A DNA stretch of 64,000 nucleotides, taken from contig JAPHTP010000004.1 of NCBI GenBank assembly GCA_026196875.1, positions 62,001 through 126,000 on the forward strand, given 5' to 3'. Numbering within the stretch: the first letter of the stretch is position 1; the number at the start of each line of letters is the position of its first letter. A program made the translations under genes and the position numbers. This document shows positions 44,365 to 53,356 of the stretch, one piece after another. This stretch comes from Kangiellaceae bacterium (GTDB lineage Bacteria > Pseudomonadota > Gammaproteobacteria > Enterobacterales > Kangiellaceae). The notes below the pieces were generated by a model. It was not told the DNA's origin. It saw nothing but the letters and a program-made list of their open reading frames with translations, and did no database searches.

Positions 44365-45903
44365 ATGAATAAACCAGTTATCGCGGATAACAAACCTAAA
44401 GGTGTCGAACTAAAGAAAGGCGAAGATTACTATTTTTGCACCTGCGGACGATCCAAAAACCAACCGTTTTGCGATGGGTCTCATAAAGGCACATCATTTA
44501 CACCAAAAGCTTTCCAAGCAGATGACGACGGCACAGCCTATTTATGCGCATGTAAACATACAGCTAATGCGCCATTTTGCGATGGCACACATAAAAAGTT
44601 CACTAGTGAGCAAGTGGGCAAGGAAGGGCCAGGAGTTCAAATCCAGGCCGGCCAAATTCCGACAGCAGAGCCCACACCAGAAGAACCCACTGTAGCCTAC
44701 ATTCACGAATTAGCTAAAAATGGGCTTTCTAAAGTAGGCCATCATGGCCCCATGACTTCAATGGGGGTACCACGTAATCAATTACCTCATTGGGATGATA
44801 TACAGATCATGGTCGCGCAGATGGCGCGTAAACCTTTAATGGAAGATGCGAATGTAGATACAAAACTGATCATCGGTCCAAGAGCCGATAAGCCACTTAT
44901 ACTCAATATTCCATTATTTGTATCAGATATGAGTTTTGGCGCGCTTTCCGAAGAAGCCAAAATATCACTGGCTCGTGGTGCCAATATGGCGGGAACCGGT
45001 ATTTGTTCCGGCGAGGGGGGTATGCTGCCGGAGGAGCGCGAAAATAACTCTCGCTATTTTTACGAACTTGCTAGTGCCCAATTCGGCTACAGGGAAGAAT
45101 TACTCAAAGACGTCCAGGCGTTCCATTTTAAAGGTGGCCAGGGAGCAAAAACAGGTACAGGCGGACACTTACCCGGCAACAAAAATATTGGCAAAATTTC
45201 TCAGGTACGTGGCATTGAGGAAGGTAGCCCTGCGGTTTCGCCACCGACTTTTAAAGATCTTAGAAGCGTCGATGATTTCAAGCGTTTTGCCGATAGAGTA
45301 AGAGAGGTATCAGGCGGGATCCCTATTGGCTTTAAATTAAGTGCCAACCATATCGAACAAGATATTCAGTTTGCCCTGGATGCGAGCACTGACTACATTA
45401 TTCTTGATGGCCGAGGCGGCGGCACGGGGGCGGCTCCAGAAATCTTCCGTGACCATATCAGCGTGCCAACTATACCGGCCTTAGCAAGAGCGAGACGTTA
45501 CCTTGATAACAAAGGGGTTTCCGGCGAAGTCACTTTGATTATTACCGGCGGATTAAGAACGCCGATTGATTTTGTTAAAGCCATGGCACTTGGAGCAGAT
45601 GGAGTGGCGGTTTCTAATAGTGCTATGCAAGCAATCGGTTGTGTAGCAGCACGCATGTGTAATACCAATAATTGTCCAGCCGGAATTGCGACTCAAAAAC
45701 CTGAATTGAGAAAAAAACTCAATATTGATAACTCAGCCAGTCGGCTCAAAAATTTCTTTGAAGCTTCGGTTGAGCTAATGCAGGTAATGGCTCGGGCGTG
45801 TGGGCACCACAATTTGTCTGATTTTAGCAGGGAGGATCTTGCCACCTGGCATTATCAAATGGCGCGCTTGGCTGGAATAGAATTTTCTGGATTGGATGAA
45901 TAA
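44365..45903 (+). CDS. Fusion of two CDGSH iron-sulfur domains with an FMN glutamate-synthase-like domain
   Basis: This 512-residue protein starts with two mitoNEET-type motifs, C25 to H40 (CTCGRSKNQPFCDGSH) and C61 to H76 (CACKHTANAPFCDGTH). Each should bind a redox-active [2Fe-2S] cluster through three Cys and one His. The rest, from about 110, is the FMN-binding alpha/beta barrel of glutamate synthase, with KGGQGAKTGTGGHLPG and the [3Fe-4S] cysteines C426, C432 and C437 (C-x5-C-x4-C). The amidotransferase domain is absent, so glutamine is not the donor. The natural reaction is unknown. AGGATGGGG lies close before the ATG. Confidence 0.9.
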   Translation: MNKPVIADNKPKGVELKKGEDYYFCTCGRSKNQPFCDGSHKGTSFTPKAFQADDDGTAYLCACKHTANAPFCDGTHKKFTSEQVGKEGPGVQIQAGQIPTAEPTPEEPTVAYIHELAKNGLSKVGHHGPMTSMGVPRNQLPHWDDIQIMVAQMARKPLMEDANVDTKLIIGPRADKPLILNIPLFVSDMSFGALSEEAKISLARGANMAGTGICSGEGGMLPEERENNSRYFYELASAQFGYREELLKDVQAFHFKGGQGAKTGTGGHLPGNKNIGKISQVRGIEEGSPAVSPPTFKDLRSVDDFKRFADRVREVSGGIPIGFKLSANHIEQDIQFALDASTDYIILDGRGGGTGAAPEIFRDHISVPTIPALARARRYLDNKGVSGEVTLIITGGLRTPIDFVKAMALGADGVAVSNSAMQAIGCVAARMCNTNNCPAGIATQKPELRKKLNIDNSASRLKNFFEASVELMQVMARACGHHNLSDFSREDLATWHYQMARLAGIEFSGLDE

Positions 45904-45937
45904 CTCTAAAATCTATCGCCAATCGAAATTCCAATTT

Positions 45938-45968
45938 GTATCCCCTCTCCCAGCGGGTGAGGGGATAC
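45938..45968 (+). terminator. Terminator-like hairpin after the CDGSH-FMN gene
   Basis: A perfect 10-bp stem (GTATCCCCTC / GAGGGGATAC) closes an 11-nt loop about 35 bp after the stop codon. The T-tract is weak. Confidence 0.6.
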
Positions 45969-46037
45969 AGAAAGTATTCATTTTATAGCTAAAAGCCTTT
46001 TCTTTCGCCTAACTTGCTAATATTCCTAAAAAAATGC

Positions 46038-46057
46038 TGAATATTCCAGGATATTCA
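46038..46057. promoter_or_regulatory. Palindrome upstream of the XRE gene
   Basis: TGAATATTCCAGGATATTCA has perfect 7-bp arms around a 6-bp centre. Outer ATGC (46034) and GCAT (46062) extend the symmetry. XRE regulators bind such sites and often repress themselves. Confidence 0.5.
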
Positions 46058-46120
46058 TCTAGCATTCTCGACATGACTTCTTAAGAATAATGCTCAGCGA
46101 CACTCACTTTGGAGAGCAAA

Positions 46121-46825
46121 ATGAAATTTGGCGACTATTTACGCAATTGCCGAGACAAACTGGAATGGACTCAACCAGAAGCCGCAGCAAAGATAGAGAT
46201 AGAACAATCTTATCTGTCTAAGCTGGAAACTGGTAAGTCATACCCGTCTGAAGAGATATTCGATAAATTGATTGAGATTTATCAAATTGATACCGAGTCA
46301 CTTTATGAAAAGATATCATCAGAAGAATTGGCAAGGTTGAAAGAACTCAAGCAAGTACGCAACGCTATCCTAAAAAAAGACCAGATCAAAGTAACTACCA
46401 CAAAAAGCTGGCTATTAGTTGGGTTTATCATGATTATGCTCGGCGGTACCTTTCTTGGGATCGCTATAATTCCGAACCAAGCCTCAGTAGAATATTTGTA
46501 TCGTTCGCAAGGTGTTTTGCATCCGGACGAACCACTTGATCAATTCTCTTTGATTGAACGTCAACTCAAAGAATCCCCACAAAATCAACAACTGTTCGCC
46601 AAGCAAAAAGAATTGCTGACTCGCCTGGACCAGGTGGATGAAGTGACTAGCCAAGACAAAGGCAATGCTTTTGTTAAATCTACAATGGGAGGTCGACGAT
46701 TATTCGAAAAGATAAGTGAAAAGGAAGTCTCTCGCAGACATAATAATCGTTGGTTTATCGCCCCTGCATTTATGCTTATTTTTGGCTCTATCGGTTGTTT
46801 TTATATAAGTCGCCGCTGGAACTAA
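46121..46825 (+). CDS. XRE-family regulator with two membrane helices
   Basis: I start at the ATG at 46121; GGAGAG precedes it and the longer frame needs a TTG. The 234-residue protein has an N-terminal helix-turn-helix of the Cro/C1 type (WTQPEAAAKIEIEQSYLSKLETG). A membrane helix lies at about 92-115, with an outer loop of about 85 residues and a second membrane helix near the C-terminus, ending YISRRW. A DNA-binding protein tied to the membrane by two helices is likely to sense an envelope or periplasmic signal. It lies 45 bp before a secreted serine hydrolase, probably in one operon. Confidence 0.85.
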   Translation: MKFGDYLRNCRDKLEWTQPEAAAKIEIEQSYLSKLETGKSYPSEEIFDKLIEIYQIDTESLYEKISSEELARLKELKQVRNAILKKDQIKVTTTKSWLLVGFIMIMLGGTFLGIAIIPNQASVEYLYRSQGVLHPDEPLDQFSLIERQLKESPQNQQLFAKQKELLTRLDQVDEVTSQDKGNAFVKSTMGGRRLFEKISEKEVSRRHNNRWFIAPAFMLIFGSIGCFYISRRWN

Positions 46826-46870
46826 TCCTCTGATTTGTTAATCAAAACTCTAAAATAAAGGAATCAAGTA

Positions 46871-48349
46871 ATGAACAGACTGCTTAAATGCGCAGTCGGG
46901 GTTTTCTGTTGCCTGCTACTTTCCCAGCTTGCAGCTAAAGATCTCGACCCTCGAATCCGAAAAATCGACAATTTCTTAATTCAAGGAATTAACAACGGCT
47001 TCTCTGGCTCGGTTATCGTCATTGACAAGGGAGAAACACTCCTGGCTAAGGGGTATGGTTATGCAAACAAACAGTCGAAATTGACAAATGGCCTCAATAC
47101 CATATTTGACATCGGCTCTAACACCAAGCAATTTACCGGAGCCGCTATTTTGAAATTGGTAGAGCTTGGAAAACTCGATACCCACCAGCCGATTACCGAC
47201 TTTTTCAACAATGTACCGAAGGATAAGCGCTCGATTACCATCCATCATTTACTCACTCATTCATCCGGATTTGTTGAATCAATAGACAGAGATTTCAATC
47301 ACGTTGCCGAAGTAGAGTTATTTGGTCGTTTATTTTCCCATGAACTTCTGTTTGCACCCGGAGAGCAATATAGCTATTCCAATATTGGGTATAGTCTGCT
47401 GGCTAAAATTGTTGAATCAAGTAGCGGGCAAAGCTACGAAGCATTCTTACGCCAACAGTTTTTTAAACCATTAAAAATGGAGCAGACCGGCTATTTGTTA
47501 CCTGACTGGGAAAAAGCAAATCTGGCCCACGGGTATCCAAGAAATGTGATGCATAGTGGCTCAATGGTAGAACGCTACCTAAGCGATAACAAAATCAGCT
47601 GGAACTTGCTCGGTAATGGAGGCATCAATTCAACCCCGCAAGATATGCTCATTTGGATGCAAGCGCTCGAAAGCAACAAGGTACTGAGCAAAAAATCAAC
47701 CGAGAAACTTTTGGGGTTACATCAAAAAATCAAAGACTATAAAGACGGAAGAAAACTCTATTACGCTTATGGCTGGGGGATCACTCAAAAAATCAATAAC
47801 CTCCGCCGGGTTAGTCATAACGGCTCCAACGGACGGTTTTGGCACTCAATTATCTGGTACCCCAAACTTGATAGATTGGTGCTGTATTCAACAAACGCGG
47901 ATAGCCCGCAACTTGAAAGAGTCGCGTCAGAAATAGACAAAATGCTTCATGATGAAAATTACCAAGCAGATCCTATTCACAAGAATCCTTACCTATTTGC
48001 ATTTGATTTCATTAAAACAAACCCTCCCACTAAATCTAAGAAGTTACTACAACTTGTAGATGAACAATACGCCGATACGCTAAAAGAGCGAGCATTTCTA
48101 AATCGAATGGGGTTACTTCTTATGAGGCAAGGTCACAATAAATGGTCGATTGAATTACTTCAGCACAACACCTTACTGTTTGCCAATGACGGTAACTTGT
48201 TTGATAGTTTAGGAGAAGCTTACCTAAATGATGGCCAATCTGAAAATGCGGCGGTAAGTTTTCAGACTGCGCTAAAACTCGGCAAAAAAGAGGACTGTCA
48301 CTGGTGTGAAAACTCACAATTGAAGCTCAATCAAATAGGAAAGAAGTAG
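46871..48349 (+). CDS. Secreted serine hydrolase, beta-lactamase fold, with helical C-terminal region
   Basis: This 492-residue protein has a signal peptide (MNRLLKCAVGVFCCLLLSQLAA). The active site shows SNTK in DIGSNTKQFTG, the YSN triad in YSYSNIGYSLLA, and HNG in VSHNGSNGRFWHS. This full class C-like set suggests an active esterase or D,D-peptidase. From about residue 375 a helical region with TPR-like LFDSLGEAYLNDGQSENAAVSFQTAL may bind partners. It shares an operon with the membrane XRE regulator, which may adjust its level. Confidence 0.88.
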   Translation: MNRLLKCAVGVFCCLLLSQLAAKDLDPRIRKIDNFLIQGINNGFSGSVIVIDKGETLLAKGYGYANKQSKLTNGLNTIFDIGSNTKQFTGAAILKLVELGKLDTHQPITDFFNNVPKDKRSITIHHLLTHSSGFVESIDRDFNHVAEVELFGRLFSHELLFAPGEQYSYSNIGYSLLAKIVESSSGQSYEAFLRQQFFKPLKMEQTGYLLPDWEKANLAHGYPRNVMHSGSMVERYLSDNKISWNLLGNGGINSTPQDMLIWMQALESNKVLSKKSTEKLLGLHQKIKDYKDGRKLYYAYGWGITQKINNLRRVSHNGSNGRFWHSIIWYPKLDRLVLYSTNADSPQLERVASEIDKMLHDENYQADPIHKNPYLFAFDFIKTNPPTKSKKLLQLVDEQYADTLKERAFLNRMGLLLMRQGHNKWSIELLQHNTLLFANDGNLFDSLGEAYLNDGQSENAAVSFQTALKLGKKEDCHWCENSQLKLNQIGKK

Positions 48350-48365
48350 ATTCGTTCCACTTGGT

Positions 48366-48390
48366 GTAGAGTCTATTCTTATGACTCTAC
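48366..48390. terminator. Hairpin between convergent genes
   Basis: GTAGAGTC / GACTCTAC forms a perfect 8-bp stem with a 9-nt loop in the 48-bp gap between two convergent genes. It has no T-tract. Confidence 0.45.
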
Positions 48391-48397
48391 ATTGCCC

Positions 48398-48661
48398 CTA
48401 CTTCCTCACTCTGATTAACGCTTCCTTAAATTTAAAAGCAAGTTCTTGGGCAAATTTATCTTCGCTATTTGAAATCATCTCAAATGCCCCTGTGTAACTG
48501 ACAACCTTTCCTCGATTACCTAAAGACTTTTTTGCTTGCTCGACAGGATCCATACCTAACTCAACAGAAACTCTTAATTTTGAAAGAATATGCTTAGCTG
48601 TCTCTTGAATATTTGGAAACGCCTCTACCGAGCGGTCAAAAGTATCATAAAAAAAGAGCAT
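48398..48661 (-). CDS. Small hypothetical protein
   Basis: I start at the ATG at 48661, with GGAA 6 nt before; earlier GTG and ATG codons are in frame at 48691 and 48688. The 87-residue product is soluble and mostly helical, with TAKHILSKLRVSVELGMDPVEQAKKSL. I do not recognise a family. The opening residues MLFFYDTFDRSVEAF are hydrophobic but too short for a clear signal peptide. Confidence 0.5.
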   Translation of the reverse strand: MLFFYDTFDRSVEAFPNIQETAKHILSKLRVSVELGMDPVEQAKKSLGNRGKVVSYTGAFEMISNSEDKFAQELAFKFKEALIRVRK

Positions 48662-48851
48662 CGTATTTCCAGTGTAGATAAGCGGCATCACAATAATAAA
48701 AGTATAGTAGAGGATGCCTATTTTTGGGGGAGTTTAATTTTATGCCTCGCCCATCTATAGATTTGGATAACTCATAACTAAAAATGAAATTCCTAGTGAA
48801 ACTTCACCCTCTCTTCAAGTTGAATCGAGGGTAAAAGTTGGCCCCATTTTA

Positions 48852-51800
48852 TTACTCAAACAACGGCTGCCCAATAATCCACGGGGCACCAGCTTCGCGT
48901 AGTTCTTTTTCTAGTTGAGGGATAGTTTGTTCCAGAACTTGCTTAAGAATGACTCTCTCATCGCTATACTGCTTCGCAGCTTGATCCAAACTTTTTCGAT
49001 GGGTAGGCGTCGGTCCATAAGTAGAAAACGCAGTTCCCATCTCTGCAACATTGATAAGATTATTAATCGTTTTAACATTTGATAGATAAACTTCAGATCT
49101 AGACTGGTCACCATTGATCCGATGGTTAATTTCCAATAATTCATCTCGAATAGCAGAAATACGTTTTTCGAACTGGCCCGATGGCGACTGAGACTCAGCC
49201 AAAGCTCTTTCTAACATTTTAACTTTATCCATCGCCAGCTTATGCGCACTGTTTAAAGCACTCATTTTCTTTTTAAGCTGAGTGATTTCTTTCCAGAATG
49301 CGACAGCTTTTTGTGCACCGGAACCCGCCAAAGCACCTTGATAAAGTTGCTTTACATTAAACTTTTGTGGTGCAGACAACTGGGTAACCTCACCATTTAC
49401 TTTCTGAGACAAAGACACCGTATATTCTCCGGGCTCGGCCAAGTAATTAATCTGGATATAACTAAACCCCTCGTCTTTTTTAGGTTTTAAAATAGCATCA
49501 ACATCTGGCATGTCTAAATGCCAGGCAACGCGGTTGATGCCTTTTTGGTTTTCTCCTTTTATTCGCTTTACCACGTTACCACTGCCATCTTTAACCGTTA
49601 ACCAGATCTCCGGAGTCTGTTCTCTGCGCTCTTTTTCGACCGCCTTCCAACCTGGGAACGCAATATCCTTGTTTTTCTTTTTAAGCTCTTTTTCATTTTC
49701 TCGGCGAATATCTTTTTGTGTTTTTAGTTTGTCTTTTAAATAGTAGGTAAACACTGCACCGAATGGGGGGTTTTCCGCATGATAATGGTTGGCACCTTGG
49801 TAAGCTTTCGACTCAAATCGTGATAGTGGGCCTTTCTGTATATACCACCATGCTTGCCGAGTTGGAAATAGTTGCGCATCTTTTTCCAAGGATGCTTCCG
49901 ATATTTCTCTTAAGGCAGAATAATCGTCTAAAATGAAAAAGCCTCGACCAAAACTAGCGACGACCAGATCATTTTCTCGGCGCTGAATGGCAATATCCCG
50001 AATTGAAATTGTCGGCATACCAGAATTAAGCTCAGTCCAATTCTTACCTTTATTAATCGTAAAAAACACCCCAAACTCCGTTGCGGCAAACATTAAGTTA
50101 GGATTAACGTGGTCTTGCACCAAGCGCCAAACCAAATGCTTTTCAGGCAAACTTTCGCCAATATCTTGCCAGCTTTTACCTTTGTCAGTACTTTTATAAA
50201 TATAGGGTTTATAATCTCCAAACTTATGGTTGTCTAACGCAACATAAACCGTTGCAGCATCGAATAAATCCGCCTTAATGTCGTTTACGAATGCGGTCGC
50301 CGGCGCACCTAGTTTTTTTACATCAATTTTACGCCAGTTCTTTCCACCATCCTCAGTTACTTGTATAAGACCATCATCCGTGCCAGCGTAGATAAGTCCT
50401 TCCTGTTTCGGTGATTCTGCAAGTGAAGTAATAGTACTGTACTGGGACATGGCCCACATGTCCCAGGGAGAGTCCCAACCAGGCTGGCCATCCATTATTG
50501 GTTGCTCAATCCGATCTAGATTCTTGGTTAAATCTGAAGAAATTGCGGTCCAAGTATCACCGCGATCTTCTGACTGCCACACACGCTGAGAGGCATGAAA
50601 GATACGTGAAGGCTTATGCGGGCTCACCAGTATTGGCGCATCCCAGTTAAATCGCTCTTCTGGTTCTCCAGGCTCAGGTTGCGGTTGAATGTACACCAAT
50701 TCGCCATTGGTTCGATCAACTCTCATTAAATTACCCTGCTGCCATTCGGCGTACATGATGTCAGGATTACCTGGCTCAGTAGCTGGCTGATGGCCATCGG
50801 CAAATAGCACCATTTCCCAATCAGCATTTCTTATACCGTTGGCATTATCAGTGCGCGACGGGCCCCCATGAGTTCCATTGTCTTGAGTACCGCCATAAAC
50901 ATTATAAAAGGGTTCAGCGTCGTCGACCGCCACTTTATAGTACTGGGTAATTGGCAGGTTCGAGATAAAACGCCAGGTAGTGCCGTTATCAAAGCTTTCA
51001 TAAATACCGCCATCTGATCCCATCAACATGTAATTTTTATCACCAGCCATAAAAGTTAAACTGTGGTTGTCGGAGTGCTTATGATTTTCCTTCATGGGCG
51101 CAAAGGTTTTACCACCATCATTCGATTGCAACATACGCACATTAGCCAAGAATATCTGATCGAAATTATGCGGGCTGGCATACAGCTCCTGGTAATAATG
51201 CGGGCCAGTTCCACCAGCTACGGCATCTGACATCTTCTTCCAAGATACGCCGCGATCCGCACTCCTGTATACTGCACCCTTACGTCGATTGAGCTCTATA
51301 GCAGCATAAATAACATCCGGGTTTTGCGGTGAAATTGCCATTCCAATCTTTCCCATATCGCTCGTCGGCAACCCACTTTTCTTTGAAAGCTTTTTTTGTT
51401 TCTTATTTTCTTTTTTTGCAGGGCTCAATTGGATCCAAGTTTCGCCACCATCTTCACTTCGATGTATACCTGTTCCAGGTCCTCCATCCATTAACGCGGC
51501 AACTGTGCGATGTCTTTGCCAAGTAGCGGCATAAAGCCTATCAGGATCCCGTGGATCAATTAATAAATCGGTAACCCCAACCCATTGATCATCTCCTAGC
51601 ACCCGTTTCCAAGTATCTCCCCCATCAACAGATTTATATAGACCTCGTTGACCACCTTTGGACCACAAAGGACCTTGGGCCGCCACCCAAACAACATTGG
51701 GATCCTTGGGGTGTATAATAATTTCAGAGATATGCTCTGAGTCCTTTAAGCCTTTATGCAGCCAACTTTTTCCAGCGTCATGACTAACATATATACCATC

Positions 51801-52190
51801 GCCAAAACCGACGTGGCGGCCGCTAACATTTTCACCGCTACCGACCCATACTGTTGAAGAATTATTAGGGTCAATAGTGACCGTTCCAATAGAGTAAACA
51901 TTTTGCTCATCGAACAGAGGTTGCCAAGTTGTCCCGGCATTTTCAGTTTTCCAAACGCCACCAGAACCAACACCGACATACCAAATATTTTTGTTATTTG
52001 GATCAATATCAATATCTGCAATTCTGCCTGACATAAAGGCGGGACCTATATTCCGCCATTTTAAGCCGGAGAATAGTTCGCTTGATATTGAACTCTTAGC
52101 GTTGGCATTTGCTACTCCTGACTGATTACAACTAATCAGCAATACAACAACAGCTAAGCTAGTTAGTAAAACGCGGCTTACTTTGTTCAT
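48852..52190 (-). CDS. Large lipoprotein with BNR/sortilin-type repeats
   Basis: This 1112-residue protein starts with a lipoprotein signal ending LISC (Cys near residue 21), so it should sit in the outer membrane. Residues 40-760 hold many BNR/VPS10-like units with the Asp-box pattern SxDxGxTW, for example SHDAGKSWLHKG, SVDGGDTWKRV and STDKGKSWQDIG. These form one or two beta-propellers. A beta domain and a helical tail follow from about 870. Such proteins occur in marine bacteria and some act as glycan-binding or glycosidase-like propellers; catalysis is not shown. Its gene has no close partner. Confidence 0.85.
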   Translation of the reverse strand: MNKVSRVLLTSLAVVVLLISCNQSGVANANAKSSISSELFSGLKWRNIGPAFMSGRIADIDIDPNNKNIWYVGVGSGGVWKTENAGTTWQPLFDEQNVYSIGTVTIDPNNSSTVWVGSGENVSGRHVGFGDGIYVSHDAGKSWLHKGLKDSEHISEIIIHPKDPNVVWVAAQGPLWSKGGQRGLYKSVDGGDTWKRVLGDDQWVGVTDLLIDPRDPDRLYAATWQRHRTVAALMDGGPGTGIHRSEDGGETWIQLSPAKKENKKQKKLSKKSGLPTSDMGKIGMAISPQNPDVIYAAIELNRRKGAVYRSADRGVSWKKMSDAVAGGTGPHYYQELYASPHNFDQIFLANVRMLQSNDGGKTFAPMKENHKHSDNHSLTFMAGDKNYMLMGSDGGIYESFDNGTTWRFISNLPITQYYKVAVDDAEPFYNVYGGTQDNGTHGGPSRTDNANGIRNADWEMVLFADGHQPATEPGNPDIMYAEWQQGNLMRVDRTNGELVYIQPQPEPGEPEERFNWDAPILVSPHKPSRIFHASQRVWQSEDRGDTWTAISSDLTKNLDRIEQPIMDGQPGWDSPWDMWAMSQYSTITSLAESPKQEGLIYAGTDDGLIQVTEDGGKNWRKIDVKKLGAPATAFVNDIKADLFDAATVYVALDNHKFGDYKPYIYKSTDKGKSWQDIGESLPEKHLVWRLVQDHVNPNLMFAATEFGVFFTINKGKNWTELNSGMPTISIRDIAIQRRENDLVVASFGRGFFILDDYSALREISEASLEKDAQLFPTRQAWWYIQKGPLSRFESKAYQGANHYHAENPPFGAVFTYYLKDKLKTQKDIRRENEKELKKKNKDIAFPGWKAVEKERREQTPEIWLTVKDGSGNVVKRIKGENQKGINRVAWHLDMPDVDAILKPKKDEGFSYIQINYLAEPGEYTVSLSQKVNGEVTQLSAPQKFNVKQLYQGALAGSGAQKAVAFWKEITQLKKKMSALNSAHKLAMDKVKMLERALAESQSPSGQFEKRISAIRDELLEINHRINGDQSRSEVYLSNVKTINNLINVAEMGTAFSTYGPTPTHRKSLDQAAKQYSDERVILKQVLEQTIPQLEKELREAGAPWIIGQPLFE

Positions 52191-52418
52191 AGAGCGACTC
52201 CATAGAGGGTAAGAAATAGATAGCCTATTAGAAAAATCTAACGAGGTTTAATCTGATTAATTCACGAGGTTGATAAAACCATATATCATATGCCCTAAGT
52301 TGTGTCTAAATCAGAGTTCCGATTAATACCGAACAAGGCGGTATTGCTGATATAATCAGACCTTTCTCATAAACTCCCTGTTGACTTTATTGCACAACAG
52401 CATCTTGTTTTTCTGACT

Positions 52419-52670
52419 ATGGCCAAACCCAATAAGAAAGGACCGACAAAAACTGTTGATATTTTTTGCAGTCAATGCAAGCAACAGTTATTTAAATACC
52501 GAAAAGGGGGAAAGGGCAGTTTAGTTAAGTGTTTTAAAGAAAGAATCGTAAAAGACTTCACCCAAGCCATCGGTACTTGCCCTCAATGTGGTCAAGTTTT
52601 TGCCAGAGATAGCTTAATCAGAGGGGCACCGGCACTAAAAATAATTGGTGGAAAAGTAACGACAAAATAG
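52419..52670 (+). CDS. Small zinc-ribbon protein
   Basis: This 83-residue basic protein has two CxxC pairs, CSQC at about residue 17 and CPQC at about 54, that together would bind one zinc ion. Gammaproteobacteria carry similar single-copy zinc ribbons of unknown role. It stands alone. It converges on the next gene with an 17-bp gap. Confidence 0.75.
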   Translation: MAKPNKKGPTKTVDIFCSQCKQQLFKYRKGGKGSLVKCFKERIVKDFTQAIGTCPQCGQVFARDSLIRGAPALKIIGGKVTTK

Positions 52671-52687
52671 GGGTTGAATAGTTAGTA

Positions 52688-53029
52688 CTAGTTTGTTCGT
52701 CCGAGGTAATTTTCGATCAGTACCCCCAATTTTTCGTGTAAATGTTCTTCAAATTCATCCAAATCTTTCTCAAAAACCGACAGATATTTTGCTGCCTGCT
52801 CATGAGTTAGTCTTTTCTGCAAAGCCTTATACTCCATTTCGGGCAGCGTTTTATCAAAACGTGGAACAATGTCCCAATGAACGAAGTCGGCGTCTAAATC
52901 TTCTACTTCTTTTTCTGCAAACTGGCAAAAATCTTCGATCCTTTCAGGTCCGTCTGGGCCTAAACAACCGGGCTCTACCCGATAAAGTACATTTAGTTTT
53001 TTTTCTTTTGGTAACTGAGAGACTTTCAT
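52688..53029 (-). CDS. Conserved hypothetical protein
   Basis: This 113-residue acidic soluble protein is mostly helical, with the stretches LYRVEPGCLGPDGPERIEDF and HWDIVPRFDKTLPEMEYK. I have the impression of a conserved gammaproteobacterial family without a known role. A frame of almost equal length lies on the opposite strand (52693-53031), but its composition is not protein-like, so this strand is preferred. Confidence 0.65.
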   Translation of the reverse strand: MKVSQLPKEKKLNVLYRVEPGCLGPDGPERIEDFCQFAEKEVEDLDADFVHWDIVPRFDKTLPEMEYKALQKRLTHEQAAKYLSVFEKDLDEFEEHLHEKLGVLIENYLGRTN

Positions 53030-53356
53030 AAATTGATTAATAAATCCTGCGCTGATTTTAAAAGTAGCCGGGCAATCTAAAATTTGCGATAAAAATATAG
53101 ATGGTAGATATAAGTTAACAATTTTTCATATTAAGAAACTTATTCATAAAATTTCGCTATTGATCGTAAATTTAGACGGCCTGTAAACAACTCCTCCTTT
53201 ATCATTCTAGTAAAATTCAGACGAATATTTATGAAATATTTGGCAGATTATTTTTTGCCAAAACGATAAATAAGATGTGTTATTGAATTTCAACTAAAGC
53301 CGACTATATTTGGTTAATAGCGCAACTTAAATTAAATACTAAATCCCCCTATATTT
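53030..53356. other. AT-rich divergent spacer
   Basis: These 327 bases separate two divergent genes. They hold no supported frame or structured RNA. Promoters for both sides must lie here, but no site is distinct enough to name. Confidence 0.4.

Noticed and set aside
44365-45903. Glutamate synthase large subunit (gltB)
   Set aside because: There is no glutaminase domain, the length is a third of GltB, and CDGSH domains occupy the N-terminus.
52693-53031. A plus-strand frame almost as long as the conserved protein opposite
   Set aside because: The minus-strand product has balanced, helical composition; this one is rich in Phe, Arg and Pro without a pattern.
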